DNA of 64,000 bases, from contig NC_088919.1 of the NCBI RefSeq assembly GCF_963576675.1, positions 51,234,501 through 51,298,500 of the forward strand, read 5' to 3'. Origin of the DNA: Euphorbia lathyris. Its lineage: Eukaryota > Streptophyta > Magnoliopsida > Malpighiales > Euphorbiaceae. This document shows positions 45,843-57,996 of the stretch, piece after piece. Every line of letters starts with the position of its first letter. The first letter of the stretch is position 1. The position numbers and the translations under genes are program-made. The notes beneath the pieces were generated by a model. It was given only the letters and a program-made list of their open reading frames with translations. It did not search any database and had not been told where the DNA came from.

Positions 45843-47536
45843 TGATAGGGGTATTTTACCCCTATCTTTTAGCGTGATTTACGGGTTGATTTTGGATAAA
45901 ATAAATAAGTTTAATTACAAAAATAAAGTGTTTTTGATAAAATAAAGAAATAAAAATAAATCTCGTACTTTCAGTTTATTTTCCTCGTTTTTGATTAGTT
46001 TAGGAAATAAAAACGTCAAGCTAACTCGGCTCTCAAGATTTGTATTTCAGGTACGAGAAAGGAGCAAAAATCCACTCCATAAGCGGGGCGTATAATCCCC
46101 TACGCGGGGCGTGAAACATGGTGTCGGTAATGATTGCCTTATCCGCAGAAGCCATGTGGAACTGACTCAGCATACGCGGGGCGTAAAAGGTAATTCTTCA
46201 ACGTAAAAAGATCAGAGACTCTTTTACGCGGGACGTACTTCAGCTACGCACGGCGTAAAAGCACCAATTCAAGCAATAAAACTCCAGAGACTCAAACACG
46301 CGGGGCGTACAATCCTTTACGCAGGGCGTGCTTGAGACAACAAGACAACGAATTGGTCCATATGTAGGAGATTTCTGACGGAATGGGCATTTACGCGGGG
46401 CGTAGACCAATGTACGCGGGGCGTATCATGGGATTTCTGCACCAAATAATGTTGCTCCATACTTGTGCTTTGTAAAATTACAAACTTGCCCTTGCTTGAT
46501 GTCTATAAATAGGAAGCTCTTGAACTTCATTTGACACCAATTACATACTAGAGAGCTACACTATACTCTTTTCTTTCCTTGTAATTTAGATTCAGGTTTC
46601 GTAAGTTAAACTCTCCCCCTCGAGAGCTTGTTCGTTGTCCCAGCGTTCCATTAACGTTCCGTTCCACCAATCGTCACCAAGCTCGAGAGTTCCACCTCCA
46701 CGACCTAGGAGATGGCTTTGAGTCCGGTTAGCTAGTTCCAAGGGCGGATTCTCCCTTTTTACTTGCTAATTAGCTTGTACTCTTCCTATGTACTAGGCTT
46801 GGTTGTATTTCATCTAATCACTTTCCATATTTATAATTTATGATTTATAATCTCTATTTCCCTTCATGTGTTAATGTTTATTGCTTGTTTTGATATTGAT
46901 AATTGATTATTGTGTAGGAGAACGCGATTACCGCCGCCATTCGGGATATCTTTAGGGAGTTATATAGGTGTTGCCTTACCGGAAGTGACAAACCGGAAAC
47001 CGTAGGAATTGACAAGCCACGGAACTTACGGGCCCTAGTTTCTAATTCCCCCGCATTAGACACGCCTTGACTAGGAATCACGTAGTCTAAGTGCTTCAAG
47101 GGTCAGTTCTACCACACTTGGTCGTCTTTGCAAGAGTAAACTATTATCCGTATACATTTAGAGTCATTATTTATCATGGTTATAACTTATCATATTCATC
47201 CCACTTCATAGAGTTTTAGCTACATAAATCTGTGTCGCCAATAGTGAGGAATAGTGTGTAGTTGTGTCTTATTTAACCCCAAAGTAATTACCGCTTAAAT
47301 AACATACGAAACCGAGTCGTCTAATACTTGTAATTATAAATCTCGTGGATTCGATACCCGGTCTTAACCGGATTATTACTTGATACGACGGGGTACACTT
47401 GCCCCTAAGTAGTCGTTGCGTCTAGTAGAGTTAGAGCATTAGAAAGATCACATCCATATTAGTAGCACATTCATCGGAATACACATTTAAGTCGTCATTA
47501 GAAAAGCTCTACACACCTAGATCCTACGCACCATCA
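45843..47536 (+). repeat. 3' LTR of Athila-like element #2, 1,694 bp
   Basis: Same ends as the 5' LTR. It is 21 bp shorter: at 46174-46190 one motif of a pair and one spacer are missing. Confidence 0.92.
46081..46424 (+). repeat. motif array in the 3' LTR, nine copies
   Basis: Four direct pairs with 9-10-bp spacers and one single motif (46176-46186), whose partner is lost relative to the 5' LTR. Confidence 0.92.
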
Positions 47537-47665
47537 CCTCCGCCAACAACCCGAATTTCCGAACGGCGCTACTGCTCACAATGTTCTCTTGGCTCCCACT
47601 ATCTATTATCACATTGCATCGCCCAGCTTTCACAATACAGCGGGTCCTGAATAGTCGGTGCCTCT
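47537..47665 (-). pseudogene. gypsy protease domain, N-terminal part, stranded between two insertions
   Basis: 129 bp reading, on the minus strand, HRLFRTRCIVKAGRCNVIID, SGSQENIVSSSAVRKFGLLA. The aspartic-protease active-site motif is IIDSGS. It joins in frame upstream with IEGDQR at 59503 and downstream with EAHPDPYRVG at 38344. Confidence 0.9.
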
Positions 47666-48809
47666 TGTTGAAACACCTTTCCACAAGATTTTGATTTGAC
47701 AAAATCATCCATGATTAAGAGGCAATTAAATTTAAATGCTTTGATTTAATTGTACTAATGTGTTTGTTCAATATTGAGTGCAAAAATATATATAAAGTTA
47801 AACAGGACAAAAGTCAGCATGAAAGAATACAAGCTGAGTGGAACGGAACTCAGCATAAAAGAATTGAAGCTGAGTGGAGTAGAACTCAGTCTCAGAAGTC
47901 TTCTTCAAAGTTGCCAGAATGAAGCTGACTAAATTAGAAGACTCCTTCAGAATTGAATAAACAGAACGGAGCTGACTAAGAAGGAACTCACCATGGAAGT
48001 TGAACATTCGAAGATAACGAATGAAGCTGAGTGACAGTCAGGACAGCATGAAGGATCCGTTCACTAAATGACAAAGTCTGCCAATCTTCTGCACCAATAA
48101 TTGAAGTCTCGAAAATACACAGAAGACTAATTCCAAGAAACATGGGACAATGGATTATTGGTAAAAGACAACTGGCACAAAAAGACAAGTCTGATGCAAA
48201 AAGACAAAAACCTGACGCCTGAAGAAAACAGAGGAAGGGAATGGCGGAACAGTCTGAAGTTGACCAGAAGCTGTCTGCTAAAAGAGCCGTTTTGGCATCA
48301 ACGGACACACCAAATTCAAACGGTCTAATCTCCAGAATTCATCTATAAAATGGACAAGGATTTCACTTGGACATTTGCCGAAGTATCAAAAGAAAAACAC
48401 AAGAGAGAAAATCTTCAAAGCACTCAAATACAAAAAGATCTTACACCAACATTTCTATTCTCTGTGTAAATGCTAGATTGATTGTTTTGTAATCATCTAA
48501 GGTGTTCTTTACTTGAAAAAGAACAAGTGTGTAATCAATAGGAATATTGAGAGTGTTGAGCTGAGTACTTGGTTGTAAGTATTCAGTGGTAGAAAAATCT
48601 AAGTGCTGGGTTGTAGTACTTAGTAGGAGCTGAGTAGACGAATAGAGGACGTACTCTTGCATACTCACTGCCTTGTAAAGGGTTTGTGCTCTACCTTGAA
48701 GGAGCTCAGTATTGGATTGAAAATCCCAGGAGGAACTGGGGACTGGACGTAGGTAGAGAGGCCGAACCAGGATAAGTCGTGTTGAGTAACTTCTGAACTC
48801 TTTCTCTCA

Positions 48810-48852
<43 letters not shown>

Positions 48853-48931
48853 CATGTGTTGCTTGTGAAATTTACTCAGCTTATAAATTGTTAAAACTGA
48901 AACTGAGTAAATCTGAGTGCTGAGTTGGAAG
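47666..48931 (+). repeat. 5' LTR of SIRE-like element, truncated at its 3' end
   Basis: Matches 57997-59289 with about 17 substitutions by eye. It stops at gagttggaagct; the last 208 bp or so of the LTR (59290-59497) and the primer-binding site that should follow are missing. TA/TG microsatellite at 48810-48851. Confidence 0.92.
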
Positions 48932-48974
48932 CTCACTACTCAAAGATCTAACAATCTTGAGCTGATCCCGATAA
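48932..48974 (+). other. remaining leader between truncated LTR and gag
   Basis: Only 43 bp precede the gag ATG, with no tRNA-Met-type primer site (tggtatcagagc). A deletion removed the LTR end, PBS and part of the leader. Confidence 0.8.
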
Positions 48975-50941
48975 ATGGCTGAAAACAGCACTTGTTTCCT
49001 TCTAGGGAACCAAACAACACAGATACTCCCTGAGGGATTATCAATTAGTCGGCCTCCCCTATTCTTTGGATCTAATTATACATTCTGGAAGAATAGGATG
49101 AAGAACTTTATTCAAGCCACAAACATGAGTGCATGGCTTGCAATAGTTCAAGGTCCACATATACCTTACAAAACTGTTGATAATGAGAAAGTTATCAAGA
49201 GTGAAACTGAGTGGACAGAGGATGACCTCAGAAAATTACAAAATAATGCTTCGGCTATTAATATGCTTCACTGTGCTCTAGATGCTGCAGAATACAATAA
49301 GATTTCAGGTTGTGAGTTAGCACAGGAGATCTGGAAAAAGCTGGAAGTGACATATAAAGGCACCAGCAAGGTCAAGGAATCCAAAGTGAACCAACACATG
49401 CGATTGTATGAGCTGTTCGAGATGACTGGCAATGAGGACATCTCAGCAATGAATGCCAGGTTCACCAACATAATAAATGAGCTTAAAAGACTCGGTAAGA
49501 ATTTCACTGAAGAAGAACAAGTGAAGAAGATCTTACAAAGTCTTCCCAAAAGCTGGCAAGCTAAGAAGACAGCTGTAGAGGAAGCTCAGGACCTGACCAC
49601 ATACAAATATGATGAGCTGATCGGTTCCTTGCTGACCCATGAAATCTCCATGAAAAATTTTGAAGCTAAGGAGAAAATTGAAGACAAGAAGCAGAAATCG
49701 TTAGTGATGAAAGCTGACTCCACTGAAGCTGAGTCAACTGATGATGAAGAAATGGCCATGTTTACTAGAAAAATGAAGAAGTTGTTCAGAAGAAATGACA
49801 GAAACGGCAAAAGGTCATTCAGAAGAAGTGACAAATACAAAGCTGAGTCGAGTGACAAATACAAGAAGGACAGCTCTAAGTCTGTCACATGTTTTGAGTG
49901 CCATCAAACTAGGCACATCAAGTCAAGCTGTCCCAACCTTAAGAAGGAGAAGAAGGGAAGCAAAAAAGCTATGGTAGCAACATGGAGCGATAGTGATGAG
50001 TCAACCTCATCTGAAGCTGATATAAATGAAACAGCCAACATATGCTTCATGGCTGACGATGCTGACCATTCTCAATCTGAGCATAATGACCTCTCTGATG
50101 AAACTGACCAGGAAGTACACACTAATGAGGTAACACCCTTACTTTTGTTTAGAAATGAGATGGTAAATGCCCTGGGTGATTTATATAAGCTAACTAAAAA
50201 ATGCAATAATAAAATAAAATCACTCAGCAGGCGATGTGACGAGATTGAAGAGGTCAAGCTGAGTGACCTCCGATATCTCCTCCAGGACAACTCAGATTTA
50301 CATACCAATATGCAAATCTTGCATAAGTTTGTCACGGAGGTTCAATCTGAGTCAAAGAAACTTAGAAAGGATGTCACAACCTTGCAGAGTCAAGTGAAAG
50401 GCTCAAGTAGAAATAAACCCCATGGTGAGTACGCAAGTACTAGTCAGCATAAGCAATTCACTCAATGTGAGTGTTGTGGAAAAAGGGGGTACACAAAAGA
50501 TGTGTGTTGTTTGTCACGGAGGTTCAATCTGAGTCAAAGAAACTTAGAAAGGATGTCACAACCTTGCAGAGTCAAGTGAAAGGCTCAAGTAGAAATAAAC
50601 CCCATGGTGAGTACGCAAGTACTAGTCAGCATAAGCAATTCACTCAATGTGAGTGTTGTGGAAAAAGGGGGCACACAAAAGATGTGTGTTGGCATAACAA
50701 GCGGATTGTCCAATGTGACTTCTGCGGAAGAAAAGGGCATTCCACAAAAGTATGCTGGCATGCCCAACACAACAATACTGACCATACTCAGTACAACCCT
50801 CAAAGGGTACCTTTTTGTGACTTCTATAGTAAGCCTGGCCACACTATAAAAGTATGTCGTCACAAGTTGAAATATGACTCTGCATCTGTTTATACTAACA
50901 AGAAAGGACCCAAAAGGAATTGGGTACCTAAAGATGAATAG
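48975..50941 (+). pseudogene. copia gag, broken by a 182-bp tandem duplication
   Basis: ATG at 48975 (MAENSTCFLLGNQTTQILPE). UBN2-type gag: GSNYTFWKNRMKNFIQATNM, LAQEIWKKLEVTYKGTSKVK and NARFTNIINELKRLGKNFTE. The CCHC knuckle CFECHQTRHIKSSC is near residue 303. A Lys/Ser-rich, acidic tail follows. The stretch from 50331 is repeated from 50513 with only one or two changes. Because 182 is not a multiple of three, the first frame runs off and stops at 50577-50579, while the second copy continues in the frame that carries three more knuckles (CECCGKRGHTKDVC, CDFCGRKGHSTKVC, and a CDFYSKPGHTIKVC variant). TAG at 50939-50941 separates it from pol. Confidence 0.9.
50331..50694 (+). repeat. 182-bp tandem duplication inside gag
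   Basis: Two adjacent copies, 50331-50512 and 50513-50694. The visible difference is t/c in gggggtacac versus gggggcacac, which changes a knuckle His to Tyr in the first copy (CECCGKRGYTKDVC). Confidence 0.92.
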
Positions 50942-50947
50942 TTTAAA

Positions 50948-53900
50948 ATGCAGGTCAGCTTGACATGCGTGGAGAAATCAAAACTTTGGTATATAGACAG
51001 CGCATGCTCAATACACATGACAGGTGATGAAACGCAGTTCATCACACTAGAGCTTAAACGAGGAGGTAGTGTAAGCTTTGGAGACAACAAGAAGGGCAAG
51101 ATAGTTGGCTCAGGAACTATCGGAGGTAACCCTAAAATTGAGTCAGTCTCTTTAGTTAAAGGTCTCAAATATAATCTTCTAAGCGTAGCTCAGCTTTGCA
51201 AGAGTGGAAGAAAGGTTATATTTGATGATACTAAGTGTCAAATAGTCGAGGGAAAAACAAATGATTTGATTTTAACAGCCCCTCGTGTAGAAAATGTTTA
51301 CATGTTGAGTTTGGAAAAACAATTTTCAAAAAGTATATGCTTGGTATCTAAAGAGGACAACTCCTGGCTATGGCATAGGAGACTTGGGCATGTCAGCATG
51401 GACCTCCTTGCCAAACTAGCTAGAAAGCAATTAGTTGAGGGATTACCCAAATTAAAGTATGAAAAAGATCAACTTTGTAATGCTTGTCAGCAAGGTAAAC
51501 AAACCAAAAAGTCCTTTCATAGCAAAAATGTTGTCTCAACCAAAAGACCATTGGAATTACTACATTTGGATCTTTTCGGACCTATCCAGCCACTCAGCAT
51601 GGGAGGTAAGAAATTTTCCTTAGTTATTGTAGATGATTTCTCTAGGTATACTTGGATCATCTTGCTGAGTAGAAAAGATGAAACATTTGAGATGTTTACT
51701 ACATTAATCAAAAAGCTTGAAAATGACAAAGACCTAAGAGTAGCTCATATTAGAAGTGATAATGGTGGAGAATTCAAAAACCAAATGTTTGATGAATTAT
51801 GTGAAACTAATGGTATTGACCACAATTTCTCTGCCCCTAGAACTCCTCAACAGAATGGAGTTGTTGAAAGGAAAAATAGGACAATAGTAGAAATTGCCAG
51901 GACAATGCTGAGTTAAAATAGGCTTCCGAAGTATTTCTGGGGAGAAGCTGTCAACACAGCATGTTATATATTGAATAGGGCTTTAGTTAGACCCATATTA
52001 AAGAAAACTCCCTATGAACTTTGGAAAGGACGAAAGCCCAACATTGGCTACTTTCGTGCCTTTGGGTGTAAATGTTTCATACTCAATACAAAAGACAATT
52101 TGGCAAAATTTGATGCCAAAGCTGACGAAGCAATCTTTTTAGGGTACTCAACAAACAGCAAAGCATATAGAATTTATAATAAAAGAACTCAAGTTGTAGA
52201 AGAGTCAGTCCATGTAGATTTCGATGAAACTGACCCTGCAGGTAAGACAACTCAACCCATGGAGGATGAGCCGAACTCAGCTCATACTGACCTAATTGGA
52301 GGTGCTGAGCCATCAGCACAAGAGCTGACCAAAGGTAAAATTGAAACTGAAATTACCTTTGCTGACAAATCTGTCCCTGCAGAGATTGTAGAAACACTTG
52401 TTCCAAACAACTCAACATTACCTAAGGAGATAAAAATTCCAAGAGGACATTCAGAAGAGTCCATCCTTGATGATGCCAACAACAAAGTAATGACTAGAGA
52501 CCAGCTTAGGAAATTCCTTTGCAACGTTGCTTTCGTATCAATTCATGAACCAAAGAACTTTGCTGATGCTGAGCATGATGAGTATTGGATCAATGCTATG
52601 CAAGAAGAGCTTGACCAATTCACGAGAAATGAGGTATGGGATTTAGTACCTAAACCTAGGAATCAAAAATCCATAGGAACTAAGTGGGTTTTTAGAAACA
52701 AACTAGATGAGCATGGAAATGTAGTAAGGAACAAAGCCCGACTTGTAGCCCAAGGCTATAGTCAGCAAGAGGGCATTGATTATGGTGAAACTTTTGCACC
52801 AGTTGCTAGGTTAGAAGCTATACGTATATTGTGTGCATATGCTAGTTTCATGAACTTTAAATTGTATCAAATGGATGTTAAAAGTGCATTTCTTAATGGC
52901 TTTATAAACGAAGAGATATATGTTAATCAACCTCCGGGTTTTGAAGATCCAAAATTTCCAAACCACGTTTATAAACTCAAGAAGGCCTTATATGGCCTGA
53001 AGCAAGCTCCAAGAGCTTGGTATGAAAGGTTGACCAACTTCCTGCTGACCAGGAATTATGTCAGAGGAAAAGCTGACACAACCTTGTTCATTAAGAAAAA
53101 GGGTAAACATACCCTACCTGCACAAATCTATGTAGATGACATAATATTTGGTGCTACTGACGAATCCTTGTGTCAAGAGTTTAGCAAACAGATGCAGACT
53201 GAGTTCGAAATGTCTATGATGGGAGAACTCAGCTTCTTCCTTGGACTTCAGATCAAGCAAGGTAAGAACGACATCTTCATTAGTCAGTCCAAGTACACCA
53301 AGGAGATGTTAAAGAAATTTGATATGGAAGATTGCAAGCCCATATCAACCCCTATCGGTACTGATACTGTCCTATGCAAAGATGAGAAAAGTAAGTCAGT
53401 AGATAGTAAACTCTATCGAGGTATGATAGGCTCCTTACTTTATCTCACTGCTAGTAGACCTGATATACAGTACTCAGTATGTTATTGTGCAAGATATCAA
53501 GCTGACCCAAGGGAATCTCACTTAATTGCTGTAAAAAGAATTTTTAGATATTTGCAGAGCTCAGTTGATGCAGGTTTGTGGTATCCAGCCTCAAATGACT
53601 TCACACTCATAGGATACACTGATGCTGACTATGGACGGGATAAGCTAGAACGTAAGAGTACTTCAGGAGGATGCCATTTCCTTGGAAGCTGTCTAGTATC
53701 TTGGTTCAGCAAGAAGCAGTCATCAGTTGCTCTATCTACAACTGAAGCTGAGTACGTTGCTACTAGAAGCTGTGTAGCCCAAGTCCTATGGATAAAGCAA
53801 CAACTTGAGGATTATGGAGTAAGAACTGAGACAATAGAGATCAAATGCGACAACAAGAGTGCCATTGATCTATCCAAGAATCATATCCAACACAGCAGGA

Positions 53901-54076
53901 TGAAGCATGTCAGCATAAGGCATCACTTCATCAGAGATCACGTACTAAAGGGTGAGATCAAGCTGATCTATGTGCCAACAAATGAACAGCTTGCAGATAT
54001 CTTCACCAAGCCTTTGGCTCGTGAGCAATTTAACATACTAAGGGAAGCTATCGGTATGTCTAATCCTCTTCAATAA
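50948..54076 (+). pseudogene. copia pol: protease, integrase, RT, RNase H
   Basis: One frame with a single stop, TAA at 51914-51916. Protease trace WYIDSACSIHMTGD (DSA where DSG is usual). GAG-pre-integrase HHCC (WLWHRRLGHVSMD, CNACQQGKQ). Integrase Asp/Asp/Glu in LLHLDLFGPI, AHIRSDNGGEFKNQ and TPQQNGVVERKNRT. RT from [20 protein letters not shown] through [19 protein letters not shown] and [20 protein letters not shown] to the catalytic [10 protein letters not shown]. RNase H with [30 protein letters not shown] and [16 protein letters not shown]. The same frame precedes it across TAG 50939. Every catalytic motif except the DSG variant is intact, so inactivation by the stops is recent. Confidence 0.95.
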
Positions 54077-54518
54077 TTCTAAGTATTTGAATAAATGTTG
54101 AGTGATTGTCATGCTGACTGATATCAATCTAGTAACTACTGCACATTGAGCTTAATAGTCTATGCTGAGTAGATACAAATGTTGAGTAAATATTCTGTGC
54201 TGAGTAGATAGACATATTGAGTAATCACCTTATGCTGAGTAGATGTATATGATGTGTGATTAACGTATGTTGAGTTAATAAGAGATAGGAAATCCTTCTA
54301 CGTAGAATTAAATACTCAGTATCATAAACGACTCATATTCTGGCAAAACTGAGTAAAAGCCCACTTGCACCGATAAACAATGACACGTGTAACAAATCAT
54401 ACCTAGGAAAACGCAAGTAATAATGAATACCCATGCACCGAACCTGTCATAAATGGCAGAATCTTTGTCGATTAAAGTCCCAAGATGAAAACGGCTAGTT
54501 CATTAATGACTCAAAACT
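54077..54518 (+). other. spacer between pol and the extra ORF
   Basis: No gene. It holds repeated tgagtagat/tgagtaa phrases (54100-54290), a low-complexity habit also seen in this element's LTRs. Confidence 0.6.
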
Positions 54519-54621
54519 CTATAAGTAGTGGAAGGATCCCCACTCATTACTCTTTACGCTTACGATCTTCTGTAATCGAACCCCTCTCTCTCCCTAAACC
54601 TCAAAACCTTCATTTGTAACA
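54519..54621 (+). promoter_or_regulatory. TATA-like box and pyrimidine-rich leader before the extra ORF
   Basis: ctataagta at 54519-54527, then a leader ending in a C/T run (cccctctctctccc, near 54582-54595) and ATG at 54622. The spacing of about 100 bp from TATA to ATG matches that before Athila-like ORF2. Inferred internal promoter. Confidence 0.5.
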
Positions 54622-57544
54622 ATGGCTTCTGGCAAAACCGAAATCCCTAACCTCACCACTCAACTTGGCCAAACCTCTGGCAAACCTACTCAAGCTGACC
54701 CCGCTGGTTCTTCGAAGAAAATAGAAAGGAATATGATCAAGGTCCACAAAAAGGTCAACAACTTGGAGGTTCTGAAGTGCAGATGGTTCTCTCTAGGATT
54801 CGTCACTTCTGAGAAACCGTTTTGTGACTGGATCGAGAAGAACAAATGGACCGATCTCTTCTCACTCGCCGGAAAAACATTACCCTAGACTGGTCAGAGA
54901 ATTTTATTCCAACATGTTTGTTGATGAAGAGGATGCTGACTATTTGGAGACTACAGTCAAAGGTCAGAAAATCACCATAACCCCTGCCTATCTAGCTACG
55001 TTGCTAAATTTACCAGACGAAGGAATAGAATTTAGGACAACAAAAGAGAAGGTACCAAAGGAAAAGCTTGACAAGATCAAGGGGTTCTGTAAACCCAAGA
55101 ATCATAAAGGTGAAATACCCAGCACGTGTATGGGGCAAGACCAGAAGATGGCACACTACATACTGACCAACTTCATATTCCCCAAACTCAAGTCAGCCTC
55201 ATCCGCTTCCAACTTTGAGCAGTGCTTCATATGCCACATGCTGACCTACACTCCTCTCAACCTTCCAGTCTTTCTAGTTGGAGCTCTTCAACGAGGAGGT
55301 AAGAAACTTCGATTGGGCTCTCTCATCACAAAAATTCTGGAGGACAAGCAGATTGAGACCGTGAATGAAACAGACAGTTTGGGAAGCGAAATCACTGCAG
55401 CTCTGCTGGTTGGATTATTATACAATCAACCATTGAAAGGATATGAAGAAGTTGAAGATGCTAAGGAAAATGATGAAGCTGAGCTAGCAGTTGAACCTGA
55501 AAATGAGTCTGAGAAAGAAGTGGAGGCTCATGCTGAGTCCCCTAAGGAAAAGAAGAAGAAGAAGAGAAAGGCCATTGAAACATGCTCCAAAGACATCAAT
55601 GTTGTCCCAAAGAAAGTGAGACTAGTGTCTCAAGAAAAAGTTAAAGCTGACAAGGCTAAGGAGAAAGATGAGTCGGCAGAAAAGAGAAAGAGGCCAGAAG
55701 AGCCTGAGGATGAAGAAGAGGGAACTCCGGAATCCCCTTTGATGAAAAGGAAGAAGGTTAATACCTTAAAGACAGTTGAAGCCGGTCCCCTAGATTGGGT
55801 TGTATCTTCCAAAGGTCATGGAACTGACCTAGAAAAGGAAACTGAGAAAGAAACTGAGCAAAAAGTTGAGAAAGCAAATGTTGAAAAAGAAAGGGAAGCT
55901 GAGAAAGAAACTCATATTGAGGAAGACATCCATACTGAGCAGGAAGAACCTGCTGATGTTGAGCAATCTCAGGGTGATGTTGAGCAAAGAGTTGAGGAAG
56001 AAGAAAATGTTGCTGTTGAGGATCATGTTGAGCAACATGAGCATCCAACTATGGTAGAAGAGACAATTGATACTGATGAGGAGAACATTCATGCTGACCC
56101 ATCTCCTGCTAAAGAAACAAAGTTCAAGCGGCTCAAGAAGAAAGCCCATAAAACTCAAGTTATTGATCTCCTTGCAGACTCTCCTCCTTAAGATATTGAT
56201 GCTGAAATGTCCAAAATTCAGTTCAAATATTTCTCTCATGATGCTGAGCCTGAGTCTCCTCCAACGGATCTTGTGCAAAACCAAGCCTCTGTTACTCATA
56301 TTGAGGAACAAGCCAAGACTCCGGAGAATCCAAAAAATGCTCAAGATGGAACAAATCCTGCTTCAACTTCACCCACTCAGGATAAGCAGGTCAACATGAC
56401 TAACCAAACTCCACCTCCAACTCAGCATGTTGACAACTCAGCTCCTGAAGCTAATCTGCATCAAAGTCCAGTCACCAATCAAGGTGATCAATCTGGCAAA
56501 CAGCCAACTCCTCCACCATCAAGCTCAATTCCAGCCTCTGAGACAAATGCTGCCCAATTCCAATACTTGAATGCTACTGAGTCAGGACGACGAATCATTG
56601 CCTCAGCTCAGTCCTTGCTTCAAGATTTGAACCCTTCTCAAGCTGATGCTACTAGATCGTCTCATGCTGAGTCCTCCCACCTATCTGGCATCACTCAGCT
56701 TCTCAATGAACTAAGAGGACTCAAGGATCTGGTAGGTATTATAACCACTGTTCAAACTCAGCAACCAAGCCAAGACCAAATAGCAAAGCTGACTGAATTG
56801 GTACTCACAATGGTGAACCATCTGAAATCGTTTGAAGGCAAAATCCAACAACCATCAGAAGTTAATCCAGGGTATGCAACTTCTACTGAGCTTCAAGGCC
56901 ATTTTGCTAAGTTAACTGCAGAACTGTCCAAAACAAGCGCAACTAGCAATCCTGAGTATGCTACCTCTGCTGAGCTACAAGACTGCTTTGCCAAGCTAAC
57001 TGCCGAACTGACCAGTGCGCGTGAATTAGTCTCCTCCTCCTCCCAGTGCACAATTGACCAACTGAGTGAAGCAGTAAGTTTACTCAACATCAACAAAGCA
57101 CAAATGGATGTTGATCCAGTCTCAAACAGTCAACTCTTGAGCTTTTCCCAAGCAATTATGAAAGCAATGCGCATCAACAATGCTCAGCGCATGTTTTATG
57201 ACTCTGCCTTGCTAAAGATGTACCATCAATCTTTTGGTCAGCTCACCAGCTTGCTCACCTGGCTTAGCAAATCCCATGAATGCCTACTCAGCATGATTAG
57301 CAACTCTCTCCGGGTTCCTCGCCATGTCCAAGATGACAGTGTTCCCATAATTGATGGCTTGCCAGAAAGTACTAAGAGGCTCCAGCGTTACTCAAATCAC
57401 CTCTCCACTCATGCTCGCAACGATACCTTCCTTTATAAACCCGATGATGACAAAACGGGGGAGACAAGCCAAGAAGGAACTCAGCTTGTGGGTGATGCCT
57501 CAGGAAGTAAAAATAAGGGCAAAGGAGTAGCTCGAGATGTTTAG
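54622..57544 (+). pseudogene. extra 3' ORF of SIRE-like element (putative plant transposon protein)
   Basis: ATG 54622 (MASGKTEIPNLTTQLGQTSG). The first frame ends at 54888; the homology continues one base over, because of an indel in the A-run near 54870, as YPRLVREFYSNMFVDEEDAD, ITPAYLATLLNLPDEGIEF, LPVFLVGALQRGGKKLRLGS and LITKILEDKQIE. This is the 'putative plant transposon protein' domain often found next to retrotransposon pol. A long Lys/Glu-rich, nuclear-signal-like segment follows (KEKKKKKRKA, SPLMKRKKV), then acidic repeats. TAA at 56189-56191 interrupts, and the same frame goes on (MSKIQFKYFSHDAEPES) to 57544 with Ser/Gln-rich sequence and repeated SAELQ/FAKLTAEL phrases. No signal peptide or membrane segment, so it is not an obvious envelope protein. 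A shorter remnant is at 11881-12945. Function unknown. Confidence 0.8.
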
Positions 57545-57996
57545 AACTAGATATAGTCTAGTCTATGTTTAGAACTTAGCATAGAATCCTTCCTTCCTCA
57601 TATGCTCATATGTTTTTTCTTGCTTAATCTGTGACAAGTAATATTTCCTCAATCTGATCGATAAAATTGAACAAACAAATTAAGAAGTAAAATATACTCA
57701 GTATACATTAACACTAAAATACTTATGTAATAAACTGAGTAGCAACATACTTCTAATATTTTTGAAAACTGGCTTAAATCAAATTAGCTCAGATCTTGAA
57801 AAATCTAACATTAAATTAAGTCAGTATACACAAATGTCTTAAGGATAATTCAATTAAATCTTGGAAGGTTTAGAATTAAGTTAAGACAATATGTGCAACC
57901 CTTAAGGGGGAGTCATTTCAAAAATAAATCAATCATGGGGTAACTTATAATTGAGTTCCATAATTATGTATTTTGCCAACATCAAAATGGGGGAGT
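57545..57996 (+). other. 3' untranslated region and polypurine tract of SIRE-like element
   Basis: Non-coding. It ends in aaaatgggggagtt (57983-57996), the polypurine tract directly before the 3' LTR. Confidence 0.85.

Larger units (their letters stand above)
38345..47536 (+). mobile_element. Athila-like element #2, non-autonomous (gag plus ORF2, no pol)
   Basis: LTRs 38345-40059 and 45843-47536 start TGATAGGGGTA and end CGCACCATCA. The PBS region reads tttttggcgccgttgccggg (40061-40080), as in Athila/Tat-type elements. The polypurine tract is gaggaggtt (45834-45842). Flanks are CCTCT (38340-38344) and CCTCC (47537-47541), one mismatch. The gypsy protease frame is continuous once the insert and one flank copy are ignored, confirming the limits. 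Gag and a second ORF are present, but no protease, RT or integrase. Confidence 0.92.

Noticed and set aside
54622..57544. Calling the extra ORF an envelope gene
   Set aside because: No signal peptide, transmembrane segment or cleavage site is visible; only its position is env-like.
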